The position numbers and the translations under genes were made by a program. A stretch of DNA of 64,000 bases from Microbacterium hominis (GTDB lineage: Bacteria > Actinomycetota > Actinomycetes > Actinomycetales > Microbacteriaceae): assembly GCF_013282805.1 (NCBI RefSeq), contig NZ_CP054038.1, positions 3,162,001-3,226,000 on the forward strand. Direction: 5' to 3'. Below the pieces are notes generated by a model. That model worked only from the letters and a program-made list of their open reading frames with translations. It was not told where the DNA came from and searched no databases. Below are positions 24,809 through 32,214 of this stretch, piece by piece (position 1 is the first letter of the stretch; each line of letters begins with the position of its first letter).

Positions 24809-26344
24809 ATGGACGAGCGACGGCCGCTCATGGAGCTCAGCGCAGCGACGGTCCGGTTCGGCGCGGAGACCGCGCTCGACGACGTCGCGTTCCGGGTGTT
24901 CCCCGGCGAGGTCCACTCGCTCATGGGCGAGAACGGCGCCGGCAAGTCCACCCTGATCAAGGCGCTGACGGGCGCCCTCCAGCTCGACCGCGGCACGATC
25001 CGCCTCGACGGGAGCGTCGTGCGGTTCGCCTCGCCCGCCGACGCCCTGCGGGCGGGCGTGAGCACCGTCTACCAGGAGATCGACCTCCTGCCCAACCTGA
25101 CCGTGGCGGAGAACATCTGCCTCGGCCGCGAACCGCGCCGATTCGGGGCGATCGACGTCCGTCGCATGCGCGAGCGCGCCGCCGCCGTGCTGGCCGAACT
25201 CGGGCTCACCATCGACCCCGCCTCCACGCTCTCGCACCACTCGCTCGCCGTGCAGCAGCTGGTCGCCATCGCGCGAGCCATTTCGATCGACGTCAAGGTG
25301 CTCGTGCTCGACGAGCCGACCTCGAGCCTCGACGTCGATGAGGTGGGAGAGCTCTTCCGCGTCGTGCGCGAGCTGACCCAGCGCGGCGTCGGCGTCGTCT
25401 TCATCTCGCACTTCCTCGACCAGGTGTACGAGATCGCCGACCGGATCACGGTGCTGCGGGGCGGGCGCCTGGTCGGCGAGTACGTGCCGTCCGAACTGCT
25501 GCGCATCGATCTCGTCGAGAAGATGCTCGGCCGCAGCGCGACGGGCATCGGCGTGCGCGCGCGGGGCGATCTGCCCGCCGACGACGAACCGGCGCCCACC
25601 TATCTGCGCGGCCGCGGGGTGAGCGTGTCGCCCGGTATCGTCGACGCCGATGTCGAACTGCGCGAAGGAGAGGTGCTGGGCGTCGCCGGGCTCCTCGGCT
25701 CCGGGCGCAGCGAGCTGGCACGGGCGCTCACCGGCATCGACCGTCTCGAGGCCGGCATCCTGACCGTCGCCGGGCGCGAGCGCCAGGTCGGCTCCGCGCG
25801 CCGGGCGATCTCGATGGGAGTGGTCTACTCCTCGGAAGACCGCCGCGGCGAGGGCATCGTCGCCGACCTCAGCGTGCAGGAGAACATCACCCTCGCGCTG
25901 CAGGCGGAGCGCGGGATGCTGCGTCGCATGCCCGCGCACCGGCAGCGCGAGCTCGCGCTGAGCTGGATCGACGCTCTCGACATCCGCCCCGCCGATCCCG
26001 ACCGACCGGCCGGCACCCTGTCGGGCGGCAACCAGCAGAAGGTGCTGCTCGCGAGGCTCCTCGCGCTGTCGCCCCGCGTGCTCGTGCTCGACGAGCCGAC
26101 GCGGGGAATCGACGTCGGCGCGAAGGTCGAGATCCAGAACCTCGTCGCCGAGCTCGCGGACAACGGCCTGTCGGTGATGTTCATCTCGGCCGAGCTCGAG
26201 GAGGTGCTGCGGGTCGCTTCCCGCGTCGCGATCCTGCGGGCGGGCCGGATCGTCGAGACGCTTCCCGCCGAGTCCCTCACGGTCGACTCGCTGCTGGCGC
26301 TGGTCGCCCAGGCGGAAGACCCCGACAGCGAGGACCGGCCGTGA
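24809..26344 (+). CDS. Second sugar ABC transporter ATP-binding protein (YtfR/AraG type), intact
   Basis: 511 residues from the ATG at 24809. Both ABC domains are complete: GENGAGKST near 45 and ILDEPTSSLD-type Walker B (LVLDEPTSSLDV) in domain 1; GLLGSGRSEL, EDRRGEGIVADLSVQENI, LSGGNQQKVLLAR and LVLDEPTRGIDVGAK in domain 2. Strongly similar to the frameshifted ATPase. It begins 49 bp after the permease gene. GATAAT at 24797-24802 lies 6 nt before the ATG, so a leaderless transcript is possible. It has no permease of its own nearby and could energise the upstream permeases. Confidence 0.9.
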   Translation: MDERRPLMELSAATVRFGAETALDDVAFRVFPGEVHSLMGENGAGKSTLIKALTGALQLDRGTIRLDGSVVRFASPADALRAGVSTVYQEIDLLPNLTVAENICLGREPRRFGAIDVRRMRERAAAVLAELGLTIDPASTLSHHSLAVQQLVAIARAISIDVKVLVLDEPTSSLDVDEVGELFRVVRELTQRGVGVVFISHFLDQVYEIADRITVLRGGRLVGEYVPSELLRIDLVEKMLGRSATGIGVRARGDLPADDEPAPTYLRGRGVSVSPGIVDADVELREGEVLGVAGLLGSGRSELARALTGIDRLEAGILTVAGRERQVGSARRAISMGVVYSSEDRRGEGIVADLSVQENITLALQAERGMLRRMPAHRQRELALSWIDALDIRPADPDRPAGTLSGGNQQKVLLARLLALSPRVLVLDEPTRGIDVGAKVEIQNLVAELADNGLSVMFISAELEEVLRVASRVAILRAGRIVETLPAESLTVDSLLALVAQAEDPDSEDRP

Positions 26345-27363
26345 CCGACGAGAAGCCGGCACGGTCGGCGAACATCTTCGACGTCGCGCGCCTGGCGGGC
26401 GTGTCGCATCAGACCGTGTCGCGCGTGCTCAACGACCTGCCTAACGTGCGGCCGGCCACCCGCGCCCGCGTCGAGCAGGCGATCGCGCAGCTGCGCTACA
26501 GTCCTTCTCCCGCGGCGCGCGCGCTGGTCACGCGGCGCACGCGGACCATCGGCCTCGTCGCGCCCAACGTCACCGACTACGGACCCACCTCGATCGCGAT
26601 GTCGTTCACGGTCGCCGCCCGCGCCGAGCGCTACAGCGTGGAGACCGTGAGCGCGCCCGACTCCGACCCGGCCTCGGTGCGCGATGCCGTCGAGGGCCTG
26701 CTGCGCCAGCGCGTGGATGCGATCGTGCTCGTCGTCGTCGACACCGGCGTGCTCGAGCTCGTGCGGGGCCTCGACCTCAGCATTCCGCTCGTCGCGTCGG
26801 CGTCGACGGCGCGACGCAGCCCGCTCATCGTGTCGATCGATCAGTATCGCGGCGCGCGGGCGGCGGTGCGCCATCTCGTGGACCTCGGCCACACGCGGAT
26901 CCTCCACCTCGCGGGACCGCAGCGCGCCCCCGACGCCATGGAGCGGGTGCGCGGGTGGCGCGACGAGCTCGCGGCGCACCGCCTGGAGGCCCGGGAGCCG
27001 CGACACGGCGACTGGACGGCGGCAAGCGGGTACCGCCTGGGCGCGGAGCTTGAGATCCCGCCCGGCACCGCCGTGTTCGCCGCCAACGACAACATGTCGA
27101 TCGGTCTGCTCTCGGCGCTGCGCGAGCGCGGCGTGCGCGTGCCCGAGGACGTGAGCGTGGTGGGCTTCGACGACGTTCCCGAAGCGGGCTACCTCTACCC
27201 CGCGCTGACGACCGTGCGCCAGGACTTCGCCGCGCTCGGCGAGCTCATGATGCAGAAGGTGCTCATCGCCGTGGAGGAGCCCGATGGCGTCACCGAGGAC
27301 ACCCCGCTGCCGACGCACCTGATCGTGCGCGCGTCGACGGCACCACCGCCGCCCGGCCTCTGA
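26341..27363 (+). CDS. LacI-family transcriptional regulator
   Basis: 340 residues from a GTG at 26341, overlapping the ATPase stop by 4 bp. Helix-turn-helix IFDVARLAGVSHQTVSRVLN at 12-31, hinge ARALVTRRTRTIGLV, sensor domain with FAANDNMSIGLLSALRERG and VVGFDDVPEAGYLYPALTTV. Co-transcribed with the second ATPase, so it probably controls the importer in response to a second sugar. Its recognition helix differs from the ara LacI at one key residue (His for Thr before QTVSR), so overlapping operators are possible. Confidence 0.85.
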   Translation: MTDEKPARSANIFDVARLAGVSHQTVSRVLNDLPNVRPATRARVEQAIAQLRYSPSPAARALVTRRTRTIGLVAPNVTDYGPTSIAMSFTVAARAERYSVETVSAPDSDPASVRDAVEGLLRQRVDAIVLVVVDTGVLELVRGLDLSIPLVASASTARRSPLIVSIDQYRGARAAVRHLVDLGHTRILHLAGPQRAPDAMERVRGWRDELAAHRLEAREPRHGDWTAASGYRLGAELEIPPGTAVFAANDNMSIGLLSALRERGVRVPEDVSVVGFDDVPEAGYLYPALTTVRQDFAALGELMMQKVLIAVEEPDGVTEDTPLPTHLIVRASTAPPPPGL

Positions 27364-27385
27364 CCCGACTCCCAGACAGCTCCGC

Positions 27386-27491
27386 TAGACTGCCGGGGCC
27401 ATCTGCGATGTGCATCACCTGGTCCGTGTGGGACGAAGGCGGCACTCCCCCGCCGCCTCCCGGTGGGACACCCACGATCAGGATCCCTTCG
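27386..27491 (+). promoter_or_regulatory. Structured leader of the MFS gene
   Basis: A -10-like TAGACT at 27386-27391 would start a leader of about 95 nt. Three hairpins can form in series: GTCC-GTGT-GGGAC, AGGCGG with CCGCCT, and GTGGG-ACA-CCCAC. An in-frame ATG at 27408 would add 28 residues including five prolines, but codon third positions there are unusually AT-rich for this genome. Candidate cis-regulatory RNA or attenuator; no known riboswitch was recognised. Confidence 0.35.
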
Positions 27492-28739
27492 ATGCACAGC
27501 ACCACCACGTCCACCGCGCAGCGTCCGCCGGGCCTGCTGCGCGAAGCCGGCCTCTCGTACTTCCCCGTCGCCCTCGTCGCGCGCCTGCCGTTCGCGATGA
27601 TGGTCGTCGGCATCCTCACCCTCGTCGTCTCGGCGCGCGAGTCGCTCGCTCTCGGCGGGCTCACCTCGGCGATGACGGGCCTGGGCACCGCACTGTTCGG
27701 GCCGCTGATGGGCGCCGCCGCCGACCGGTTCGGCCAGCGCCGTGTGCTTCTGGTGACGGGCACGGTCAACAGCCTCCTGCTCATCGCGATCGCCTGGCTC
27801 GCGTTCGCGCCGGTGAAGGATGCCGCGCTGCTCGCCGTCGCGTTCGGCATCGGCGCGACCATGCCGCAGGTCGCGCCCCTCTCGCGCAGCCGCCTCGTCG
27901 CGATCATCGGACGCACCTTCCGCGGCGAGCGCCGCAGCAAGGTGCTCAACGGCACGATGGCCTACGAGTCCGCCGCCGATGAGGTCGTCTTCGTGTTCGG
28001 CCCGGTCGTGGTGGGCCTGCTCGCGACCACGCAGGGCCCCGCGGCCCCCGTGATCGGCGCTGCCGTGCTCGCGCTCGTCTTCGTCACCGCGTTCGCGCTG
28101 CACCCGACCGCGCGCGCGCCGCGCGACACCGCCGGAAAGGCCTCGGCCGCCGCACCGGCGATCGACCTCGTGCGTCCGCGGGTGCTCATCCCTGTCGTGG
28201 GCACCCTCGGCATGGGGCTGTTCTTCGGCGCGATGCTCACCTCGCTCACGGCGTTCATGGCCGACCGCGGCGTTCCCGAGCAGGCGGGGCTGGTCTACGG
28301 GGCGATGGGCATCGGCTCGGCGGCGCTGGCGCTCAGCGTCGCCGCCTTCCCGACGCGGTTCACCCTCAGCGCGCGCTGGCTCACCTTCGGCGCCGTGCTC
28401 GTAGTCGGCGCCGCCGCCGTGCCGCTGGCGCAGGATGTCGCGGGCATGGCCGCGTGCCTGCTCGTCGTGGGCATGGGCATCGGCCCGACCCTGGTGACGC
28501 AGTACAGCCTGGCCGCGGAGGCGAGCCCCGCGGGCCGCTCGGCGACGGTCATGACGATGCTCGGCTCGGCCGTGGTCGTCGGCCAGTCGGCTTCGTCCGC
28601 CCTCGTCGGCATGGTCGGCGAGAACGTCGGCACGCGCGCGGCGCTGCTCGCCCCGATGCTGGCGGCCGCCGTCGTGCTGGGCGCCGCCATCGCCCAGGCA
28701 TCGCTCTCCCGCCGCGAGCGCCTCGCCGTCGCGGCCTGA
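27492..28739 (+). CDS. MFS transporter (DHA1-like drug exporter)
   Basis: 415 residues from the ATG at 27492. Twelve hydrophobic segments can be counted; MFS motif A-like GAAADRFGQRRVLLVTG lies after helix 2 (near 75-91), and a second ADRGVPEQAG loop after the central loop. The central loop near 210 (HPTARAPRDTAGKASAAAP) splits two six-helix halves. Substrate unknown. It sits alone behind a structured leader, which suggests induction by its substrate. Confidence 0.85.
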   Translation: MHSTTTSTAQRPPGLLREAGLSYFPVALVARLPFAMMVVGILTLVVSARESLALGGLTSAMTGLGTALFGPLMGAAADRFGQRRVLLVTGTVNSLLLIAIAWLAFAPVKDAALLAVAFGIGATMPQVAPLSRSRLVAIIGRTFRGERRSKVLNGTMAYESAADEVVFVFGPVVVGLLATTQGPAAPVIGAAVLALVFVTAFALHPTARAPRDTAGKASAAAPAIDLVRPRVLIPVVGTLGMGLFFGAMLTSLTAFMADRGVPEQAGLVYGAMGIGSAALALSVAAFPTRFTLSARWLTFGAVLVVGAAAVPLAQDVAGMAACLLVVGMGIGPTLVTQYSLAAEASPAGRSATVMTMLGSAVVVGQSASSALVGMVGENVGTRAALLAPMLAAAVVLGAAIAQASLSRRERLAVAA

Positions 28740-28827
28740 CAGTGATGATGGTGGTGGTGGCACCGCGCCGACCCGGCCGCGCCGACCCGGCGCCCCGCAC
28801 ACCCCGGAGCCGTGGCAGGGTGGAGGA

Positions 28828-29673
28828 ATGCGCATCGCCCTCACCGGATCGACCGGCAAGCTCGGCGCGGTCGTCGCCCGCGAACTCCGCGACGCCGGAT
28901 ACGACGTCACCGGACTCGACGTCGTCGGTCCGCGCGGTCCCGGCTTCGTGCAGGTCGACCTGACCGACTACGGCCAGGTGGCCGACGCCCTCGCCGGAAC
29001 CGACCGCACGCCCGGCTTCGACGCCGTCGTGCACCTCGCGGCCATCCCCGCGCCCGGCATCCGCACCGACGTGGCCACCTTCCACAACAACATGGCCGCG
29101 ACCTTCAACGTCTTCTGGGCCGCGGTGCGGCTGGGCATCCGCCGCATCGTCTACGCCTCGAGCGAGACCGTGCTGGGGCTGCCCTTCGACGTGCCGCCGC
29201 CCTACATCCCCGTCGACGAGGAGTACGCGCCCCGACCGGAGTCGGTCTACTCGATCGTGAAGACCCTCGAGGAGCAGCTGGCGCGCGAGCTCGTACGCTG
29301 GCATCCCGATCTCTCGATCACCGGGCTGCGCTTCTCGAACGTGATGGTGCCGGCCGACTACGCCGAGTTCCCGGACTTCGATGCCGACGCCCGCACCCGC
29401 AAGTGGAACCTCTGGGGCTACATCGACGCCCGCGACGGCGCGCACGCGATCGACCGCGCGCTGCAGACCGCGCCGCGGGGCTTCGAGCCGTACATCATCG
29501 CCGCCGCCGACACCGTCATGTCCCGACCCAACGCCGAGCTGATCGCCGAGGTGTTCCCGGGGGTGCCGGTGACCCGCGAGGTCGAGGCGCACGAGACCCT
29601 GCTGTCGATCGAGAAGGCCCGCCGCGTGCTCGGCTACGCCCCGACCCACTCCTGGCGCGACCACGCCGGCTGA
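28828..29673 (+). CDS. NAD-dependent epimerase/dehydratase family, uronate-dehydrogenase-like
   Basis: 281 residues. Extended SDR: TGSTGKLGAVVARELRDAG at 6-24 (TGxxGxxG), Asp in TGLDVVGP, HLAAIPAPG near 70, Ser/Thr in YASSETVLG near 110, and YSIVK near 148 (catalytic Tyr and Lys). Resembles NAD-dependent uronate dehydrogenases that oxidise galacturonate or glucuronate to the aldarate lactone, which would fit plant-polymer use elsewhere in the window. The next gene starts 12 bp later. Confidence 0.8.
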   Translation: MRIALTGSTGKLGAVVARELRDAGYDVTGLDVVGPRGPGFVQVDLTDYGQVADALAGTDRTPGFDAVVHLAAIPAPGIRTDVATFHNNMAATFNVFWAAVRLGIRRIVYASSETVLGLPFDVPPPYIPVDEEYAPRPESVYSIVKTLEEQLARELVRWHPDLSITGLRFSNVMVPADYAEFPDFDADARTRKWNLWGYIDARDGAHAIDRALQTAPRGFEPYIIAAADTVMSRPNAELIAEVFPGVPVTREVEAHETLLSIEKARRVLGYAPTHSWRDHAG

Positions 29674-29684
29674 CCGGATCCGCC

Positions 29685-30341
29685 ATGTCCGAAGACCCCC
29701 GCGTCGCCGCCGCGAGATACCGCCTCGAGCAGCTCGCGGGTGAAGACATGGCCGGGAACGAGGGCGAGGAGAGGGTGGATGCCGCACCCACGGCACCCGC
29801 GGCATCCACGTCGCCGCTCGACCCCGCGAGGCAGCCGACCGCCACCGACCGGGCCGCCTACGTCGAGACGGCGATCCAGCAGGCGATCCGGCGCGGCGAT
29901 TTCGACGATCTTCCCGGAGCCGGCAAGCCGATCCCCGGCCTGGGCACGAGCCACGACCCGGACTGGTGGATCCGCCGCAAGATCGAGAGCGAGAAGCTCA
30001 CCGGTCTCGGCCCGCCCGCGCTGACCCTGCGGGTCGAGAGCGCCGAGCTCGACGCGCGCCTGGACGCGCTCGCACGCGAGACCGACGTGCGGGACGCGCT
30101 CGAGGACTTCAACCGGCGCGTGCGTCACGCGCGCATGCAGCTCCAGGGCGGCCCCCCGGTGGTCACCCCGCTGCGCGATGTCGACGCCGAGATCGCCGCG
30201 TGGCGCTCCCGGCGCGACGAGAAAGCGCGCCGCGTCGCCGAGGCAGAAGCTGCCGCCGTCGCTGTGCGGGATGCCGTGCGCCGGCGTCCGTTCGGCCGAC
30301 GGCGCCGTCGCAGCACCGGCGCCGACAGCGACGACGCCTGA
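29685..30341 (+). CDS. DUF1992 (DnaJ-homologue subfamily C member 28-like) protein
   Basis: 218 residues. N-terminal segment RVAAARYRLEQLAGED, a disordered Ala/Pro stretch (about 30-55), then the conserved DUF1992 core: VETAIQQAIRRGDFDDLPG, GKPIPGL and PDWWIRRKIESEKL (about 60-110). A basic C-terminus follows. No J-domain HPD motif is seen. Function unknown. It is probably translated with the upstream dehydrogenase gene. Confidence 0.8.
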   Translation: MSEDPRVAAARYRLEQLAGEDMAGNEGEERVDAAPTAPAASTSPLDPARQPTATDRAAYVETAIQQAIRRGDFDDLPGAGKPIPGLGTSHDPDWWIRRKIESEKLTGLGPPALTLRVESAELDARLDALARETDVRDALEDFNRRVRHARMQLQGGPPVVTPLRDVDAEIAAWRSRRDEKARRVAEAEAAAVAVRDAVRRRPFGRRRRRSTGADSDDA

Positions 30342-30347
30342 GCCTGC

Positions 30348-30638
30348 TCAGCGGGTCGGGTTCGTCGCCCTGCCTTCGAGCCACAGCCGGTCGGTCGGGT
30401 CGGAGTGCGTGCCGCCCGAGTTCACGTGCTTGGGGTCGATCTGATCGCCCTTGGTGATGACGTGCACGAGGGCCATCGCGTGACCGCGGCCGAGACCGTA
30501 GTCCTCGGCGAGCCATTGCACGATGGGCGTCGACTTCGTGGACGCGTCGAAGCCCTTCTCGTGGGCGAGGTCGATGAACTGGCGGGGCGTGAGCCCGGTC
30601 TTCTCTTCGATGTTGTCGAGGTACGCCTGGAACGACAT
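30348..30638 (-). CDS. DUF4287-domain protein
   Basis: 96 residues from the ATG at 30638 with a strong AAGGAGG 6 nt upstream. Core MSFQAYLDNIEEKTGLTPRQ, then FIDLAHEKGF, STPIVQWLAEDYGLGRGHAM and ITKGDQI match the small DUF4287 helical domain. Cytoplasmic, function unknown; convergent with DUF1992. Confidence 0.85.
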   Translation of the reverse strand: MSFQAYLDNIEEKTGLTPRQFIDLAHEKGFDASTKSTPIVQWLAEDYGLGRGHAMALVHVITKGDQIDPKHVNSGGTHSDPTDRLWLEGRATNPTR

Positions 30639-30717
30639 CGTGCCCTCCTTCGCGGGAATGTCCCCGCGAGCAAGAGTGGCAGACCCCGCCGACATCCGCA
30701 TCGGCCATGATCGACGC

Positions 30718-31080
30718 ATGACCCGACACTGGAGCCCGCTCGCGTTCGTCTACCTCGCACTCTCACTCGCGGGGCTGATCGGCACGTGGTGGTTCAACGC
30801 GCTCGCGATCGTGCAGATGCGCGATTTCATCGGTGATCTGGTCACCGGCGGCCCGGCGGTCTCGAGCATCGCCGTCGACCTGCTGGTCGTCGCCGCCGCC
30901 GGCAGCGTGTTCCTCATCGTCGAGGCGCGCCGCCTCGGAATGCGCTTCGGCTGGCTGTACGTGCTCGGCTCCGGATTGACGGCCTTCGCGTTCACGTTCC
31001 CGCTGTTCCTCGCGATGCGCCAGCGGCGCCTCAACGAGCTCGATGACATGTCATCGCCGGAGGACGACGGTCCGGCCTGA
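30718..31080 (+). CDS. DUF2834 membrane protein
   Basis: 120 residues with three hydrophobic segments (about 7-27, 48-66, 76-98), ending in PLFLAMRQRRLNEL and an acidic tail, as in DUF2834 proteins. Function unknown. Convergent with the aquaporin gene; stop codons abut. Confidence 0.75.
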   Translation: MTRHWSPLAFVYLALSLAGLIGTWWFNALAIVQMRDFIGDLVTGGPAVSSIAVDLLVVAAAGSVFLIVEARRLGMRFGWLYVLGSGLTAFAFTFPLFLAMRQRRLNELDDMSSPEDDGPA

Positions 31081-31770
31081 TCAGACCGGCGCCGACGCTT
31101 CGGCCGCCCGGCGCGCCGGGAACAGGGACAGCACGAGCACCCAGGCCAGCAGGGCGCCGACCACCTGCGCCCCGATGAACGGCAGCACGGATGCCGGGGC
31201 GATGCCGGCGAAGGTGTCCGACACCGCGCGCCCGATCGTGATGGCCGGGTTCGCGAAGCTCGTCGACGACGTGAAGAAGTACGCGGCGCCGATGTACGCG
31301 CCCACGGCCGGCGCGGCGAGCGCGCCGCGACCGGTGCGCGCCAGCGCGAAGATCACGAGCACGAGCCCCGCGGTGGCGACGACCTCGGCGAACAGGTGGG
31401 GCCCGGTGGCGCGGTCGGTCGTGCTCAGGGTCGTCGGCACGGCGAACATGGCGTTGGCGAGCACCGCCCCGGCGAGGCAGCCGACGATCTGCGCGGGGAT
31501 GTAGCCCGCGACCGCGCGCCAGGTGCGCCCGCCGGTCAGCGCGTCGACGAGCGAGACGACCGGGTTGAAGTGGGCCCCGGAGACCGGGGAGAACACGGCG
31601 ATCAGCACCGCGAGGCCGAGGGCCGTCGCGAACGCGTTCTCGAGCAGGGCGAGACCGGTGTCGGCGGGAGAGAGGGTCTGAGCGGCGATTCCGGATCCCA
31701 CCACGACCGCCGCCAGGCCCGCACTCCCGAGGAACTCCGCGGCCAGCGCGCGCCACGACGGCGCGGTCAC
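31081..31770 (-). CDS. MIP/aquaporin-family channel (AqpS-like)
   Basis: 229 residues from the GTG at 31770, overlapping arsR by 4 bp. Six hydrophobic helices; the two pore loops read SGAHFNPVVSLV (NPV instead of NPA) near 65 and SFANPAITIGRA near 170. Linked to arsR and to an arsenic-type flavoprotein, it fits AqpS channels that let As(III) or methylated arsenicals cross the membrane. A glycerol or general role is the alternative. Confidence 0.8.
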   Translation of the reverse strand: MTAPSWRALAAEFLGSAGLAAVVVGSGIAAQTLSPADTGLALLENAFATALGLAVLIAVFSPVSGAHFNPVVSLVDALTGGRTWRAVAGYIPAQIVGCLAGAVLANAMFAVPTTLSTTDRATGPHLFAEVVATAGLVLVIFALARTGRGALAAPAVGAYIGAAYFFTSSTSFANPAITIGRAVSDTFAGIAPASVLPFIGAQVVGALLAWVLVLSLFPARRAAEASAPV

Positions 31771-32129
31771 GGGGCGACCAGCGTCTGCGCGATGCGCTCG
31801 AGGCTCCCGGGCACCAGGCGGTAATACGCCCAGGTGCCGCGCTTGGTGCGCGTGAGGAACCCCGCCTCGGTGAGCACCTTGAGGTGGTGCGAGACGGTCG
31901 GCTGGCTGAGCCCGACGGGCTCGATCAGGTCGCACACGCACGCCTCGGCGCCGTCGGTGGACGCCACGATCGAGAGCAGTCGCAGGCGCGCGGGATCGGC
32001 GAGGGCCTTCATCGTGTGCGCCAGCTGGTCCGCGTCGGCCGCGCTCAGCGGCTCCCGCACGAGAGAGGTGCAGCAGGTCGGCGCGGCCGCGTCGGGGCCG
32101 CTCACGTCGGTGAGCTCGAGTTCGATCAC
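31767..32129 (-). CDS. arsR: ArsR-family metalloregulator
   Basis: 120 residues from the GTG at 32129. Winged helix: MKALADPARLRLLSIV (40-55), VGLSQPTVSHHLKVLTEAGF near 72-91. Two thiol sets could bind As(III): Cys19-Cys20 near the N-terminus and Cys64-Val-Cys66, the usual ELCVCDL place. First gene of an operon with the aquaporin. An inverted repeat in the divergent promoter is its likely operator, so metal binding would release both directions. Confidence 0.85.
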   Translation of the reverse strand: MIELELTDVSGPDAAAPTCCTSLVREPLSAADADQLAHTMKALADPARLRLLSIVASTDGAEACVCDLIEPVGLSQPTVSHHLKVLTEAGFLTRTKRGTWAYYRLVPGSLERIAQTLVAP

Positions 32130-32131
32130 GC

Positions 32132-32178
32132 ATCGATGGTAATCGATATTGACAACCATCGATACCCTGCCGCATACT
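32132..32178 (+). promoter_or_regulatory. Promoter of the flavoprotein gene with overlapping ArsR operator
   Basis: TTGACA at 32149-32154 and CATACT at 32173-32178 are 18 bp apart. The inverted repeat ATCGATGGT (32132-32140) and ACCATCGAT (32155-32163) brackets the -35 box and abuts the arsR start, so bound ArsR would block both divergent transcripts. Confidence 0.7.
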
Positions 32179-32214
32179 CGATCCGCATCGACGGACATCG
32201 ATGAAAGGCGACCG

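Noticed and set aside
27398..27491. Known riboswitch (ZTP, guanidine, T-box) in the MFS leader
   Set aside because: Some short words resemble parts of these motifs, but the conserved cores are not present; kept only as an unassigned structured leader.
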